DNA from: JBFMFE01 sp040752295
GTDB taxonomy: Bacteria > UBP15 > UBA6099 > JBFMBQ01
DNA length: 6,890 nucleotides
NCBI GenBank assembly: GCA_040752295.1
Contig: JBFMFE010000303.1
Location: 1 to 6,890 of the forward strand
Direction: 5' to 3'
Shown here: one piece after another, positions 5,160-6,890 of the stretch
Layout: each line of letters begins with the position of its first letter
How positions within the stretch are numbered: position 1 is the first letter of the stretch
The notes under the pieces: generated by a model
Told to the model about the DNA's origin: nothing
The model's input: only the letters and a program-made list of their open reading frames with translations
Databases searched by the model: none
Translations under genes and position numbers: made by a program

Positions 5160-5901
5160 AACGAGGGCGCTCACGAAGATTTACCGCCGCGGGCTGCGCA
5201 GACCGCCCATCAGGGCGGCGGACGCCCTTGACATCGCCGTTGTCAGAGGCGAAATCTTCGGTTTCCTCGGCCCCAACGGCGCGGGCAAGACCACCACGAT
5301 CAAAATCCTCATGGGGCTGACGTCCCCCACCTCCGGCGAAGCGTTCATTCTGGGCGAACCGCTCGGAAATGTCGCCGCGCGCCGCAGAATCGGATTCCTC
5401 CCCGAAAATCCCTCTCTCCACGCCTTCCTCACCGGCAGGCAGGCGATCGAATTCTACGCCGGTCTCCACGGCATCGCGAAAAAACATGCCCGCAGCCGCA
5501 TCGCCGATCTCGCGCGGACGCTCCGCCTCCGCGACGAACTCGCCCTGCCCCTCAGCAGGCAGTCCAGGGGGATGGTCCAGAAAATAGGACTCGCCCAGGC
5601 AATGGTCAACGACCCGGAGCTGCTCATTTTGGACGAGCCGATGTCCGGGCTTGATCCCATCGGGAGGCGCGATCTTCGCGCCGCGATGCTCGAACTCAAG
5701 GAACGGGGCAGGACCATATTCTTCAGTTCCCACATCATGGCGGACGTCGAGATGGTGTGCGACAGGGCGGGGATGCTGATCGGGGGAAAACTCACGCGCG
5801 TCGTTGACCTCGGGGAGCACCGCGCGAAATCCGACATGAGCCTCGAGGACCTCTTCATCGAGGAAATCCGCGCGCATCACGCGGAGGGCGGAAAACCGTG
5901 A
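5146..5901 (+). CDS. ABC-2-type transporter ATP-binding protein (PilH-like by context)
   Basis: The 251-aa cytoplasmic ATPase powers the permease encoded next. All nucleotide-binding motifs are present: Walker A GPNGAGKTT (42-50), a Q-loop region reading FLPENP with Glu87 where many ABC proteins have Gln (common in this subfamily), signature SRGMVQ (140-145, Arg in place of the usual Gly), Walker B LLILDEP (159-165), D-loop SGLD (167-170) and H-loop His196. The C-terminus LEDLFIEEI is typical of the ABC-2 exporter group. I chose the ATG at 5146, giving MNVIETRALTKIY, the normal family opening; it lies inside the previous gene (14-bp overlap) with no ribosome site, implying translational coupling. 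A longer in-frame version from 5017 would add a Thr/Pro-rich leader that is out-of-frame translation of the upstream gene. Exporter substrate is unknown. Confidence 0.93.
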   Translation: MNVIETRALTKIYRRGLRRPPIRAADALDIAVVRGEIFGFLGPNGAGKTTTIKILMGLTSPTSGEAFILGEPLGNVAARRRIGFLPENPSLHAFLTGRQAIEFYAGLHGIAKKHARSRIADLARTLRLRDELALPLSRQSRGMVQKIGLAQAMVNDPELLILDEPMSGLDPIGRRDLRAAMLELKERGRTIFFSSHIMADVEMVCDRAGMLIGGKLTRVVDLGEHRAKSDMSLEDLFIEEIRAHHAEGGKP

Positions 5902-6659
5902 AAATATACGTCATCGCCGCCAACACCTTCCGCGAGGCGTTCAAGGACAGGCTCATACTCGGGCTGCTGGCGGCGGGCATACTCCTCATACTCTCCTCCG
6001 TGGTCATGGCGGAACTGGCGTACGTTCAGAGGGTCAAGGTCATCTCCGACGTGGGGCTTGCCGTCATAACGCTGACGGGATTGATCATGGCGATCTTCTC
6101 CGGTTCGAACCTGTTCGCAAGGGAACTGGAGCAGAAGCGCGTCTGCTCGATCCTCTCCAAACCCGTACCACGGTACCAGCTCGTCGTGGGAAAGTACGCC
6201 GGAACGGTCTTCTCGCTGACCTTCAACCTCGTCATAATGGCGCTTTTCCTCATCGGGCTTCTCTACGCGGACTCCCGGACGTGGGAATTCGACCTGCTTA
6301 AAGCGGTGGCGCTCATCGAGGCGGAGCTGATGGTCGTGGCGGCGGTCGCGCTCCTCTTTTCCACGTTCACGACGTCCATCCTCAGCGTTTTCTACACGCT
6401 TCTCATTCTGATCGCCGGGCACATGATCGAGGACATAAAGGCGTACTGGCAGATAAAAAGCCTGGTGGGCAGAATCTTCACGAAGCTCGTCTACTACGTC
6501 GTGCCGAACCTGGACAATTTCAACGTCAAGCCGGAGGTCGTGCACAACGTGCCGGTTCCGCCCGCGGTCTTAGCCCATGCCTGCCTCTACGGCGCACTGT
6601 ACATCGTGGTCATCGTCGCGGCGGCGGTCTGGCTTTTCCAGTACAGGGACCTCGACTGA
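5898..6659 (+). CDS. ABC-2-type transporter permease (PilI-like by context)
   Basis: A 253-aa inner-membrane protein with six predicted membrane segments (about 19-40, 51-73, 102-122, 133-155, 158-178, 224-247). The stretch ELEQKRVCSILSKPVPRYQLVVGKY (split here: ELEQKRVCSIL, then SKPVPRYQLVVGKY, about 76-100) is the conserved cytoplasmic loop of ABC-2 permeases. A polar loop of about 45 residues lies between segments 5 and 6. The start is GTG at 5898, overlapping the ATPase stop in a GTGA and preceded by GGAGGG (5883-5888) at 9 nt. With the ATPase it should form a homodimeric exporter core, with the upstream TPR protein as a periplasmic or membrane partner. Substrate cannot be read from sequence. 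Confidence 0.9.
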   Translation: MKIYVIAANTFREAFKDRLILGLLAAGILLILSSVVMAELAYVQRVKVISDVGLAVITLTGLIMAIFSGSNLFARELEQKRVCSILSKPVPRYQLVVGKYAGTVFSLTFNLVIMALFLIGLLYADSRTWEFDLLKAVALIEAELMVVAAVALLFSTFTTSILSVFYTLLILIAGHMIEDIKAYWQIKSLVGRIFTKLVYYVVPNLDNFNVKPEVVHNVPVPPAVLAHACLYGALYIVVIVAAAVWLFQYRDLD

Positions 6660-6663
6660 CAGC

Positions 6664-6698
6664 CGCGGCGTTTCACCCGCCGCGCCGGGCGAACCCGG
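6664..6698 (+). terminator. Paired G+C hairpins after the ABC operon
   Basis: Five bases after the permease stop, CGCGGCG 6664-6670 pairs with CGCCGCG 6678-6684, and directly after it CCGGG 6685-6689 pairs with CCCGG 6694-6698 around a CGAA loop. No T-tract follows, so this is a possible 3'-end or factor-dependent terminator and not a standard intrinsic one. Confidence 0.4.
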
Positions 6699-6759
6699 TC
6701 CGGGCGCTGCCGTCACCCGCATGAACAATGGAAAAAGCCCGTAAGACGGCGTTGCGCAT

Positions 6760-6890
6760 CCTGCCCGTGCGCGCTCCCGTGCGCGCCCGCCTGCCCCGCT
6801 GGAGCGTAAGGCAGGTGTGCGCCTGCCTGAGCCGCCTGCCTGGCTGGCAGACAGGTTGGCACCTGTCTGCGTGCGGGCACGCACAGGCAG
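6760..6890. repeat. G+C-rich palindromic intergenic repeat, right copy
   Basis: Same word family as the left edge (CCTGCCTG, CCTGTCTGC, GTGCGGG) but in inverted orientation. It contains GCAGACAGGT 6847-6856 paired perfectly with ACCTGTCTGC 6861-6870 around a TGGC loop, and GTGCG 6871-6875 with CGCAC 6880-6884. It runs off the window end. Frames through it on either strand give only Arg/Gly/Ala-rich peptides, so no gene is called between the permease and the window end. Confidence 0.75.

Noticed and set aside
3957..5174. Minus-strand open frame of 405 codons opposite the TPR-like gene
   Set aside because: Its Val/Glu/Arg-rich product mirrors the sense codons, and the sense frame has a good ribosome site, a hydrophobic leader and operon context.
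6570..6884. Minus-strand 104-codon open frame at the right edge
   Set aside because: It lies in the palindromic repeat and the permease antisense, and its product is low-complexity.

Overview
The window is bacterial, G+C-rich and coded entirely on the + strand. It carries a flagellin, a di-heme type-B succinate dehydrogenase cytochrome b, an ABC-2 export operon, and several families of short palindromic intergenic repeats. This combination, plus the unusual protein architectures, suggests a poorly characterised motile bacterium, perhaps known only from metagenomes. I cannot place the phylum from the sequence alone.

Layout. Positions 1-261 hold a G+C-rich palindromic repeat and then a promoter for sdhC (262-897). 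That gene makes the membrane cytochrome subunit of succinate dehydrogenase/fumarate reductase, and no sdhA or sdhB is next to it. Positions 898-1374 contain no gene. They hold a hairpin repeat (1016-1091), a sigma-70-type promoter (1102-1130), a strong sigma-28 flagellar promoter (1157-1183) and a leader of about 185 nt. Next comes the most striking gene (1375-3048): a flagellin whose conserved N- and C-terminal filament domains flank six 44-residue TolB/PD40-type beta-propeller blades. Positions 3049-3460 are a gene-free stretch of tandem, direct and inverted repeats.

From 3461 onward there are four closely packed genes. The first is a 206-aa DNA-binding protein with a histone-H1-like basic linker and a C-terminal HARE-HTH winged helix. 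After a 37-nt gap comes a probable transcription/translation-coupled trio: a signal-anchored TPR-like protein with a pseudopilin-like C-terminal segment (4119-5159), an ABC ATPase (5146-5901) and a six-TM ABC-2 permease (5898-6659). The trio's order and domain make-up resemble the pilGHI type IV pilus ABC operon of Myxococcus, so it may serve envelope export or pilus assembly; this is inference. Two G+C hairpins follow the permease, and the window ends in a second copy, inverted, of the repeat family seen at its left edge.

The best candidate for something new is the flagellin-propeller fusion. It would place a six-bladed propeller on the surface of every filament subunit, and it sits behind a good sigma-28 promoter, which supports it being a real filament gene.
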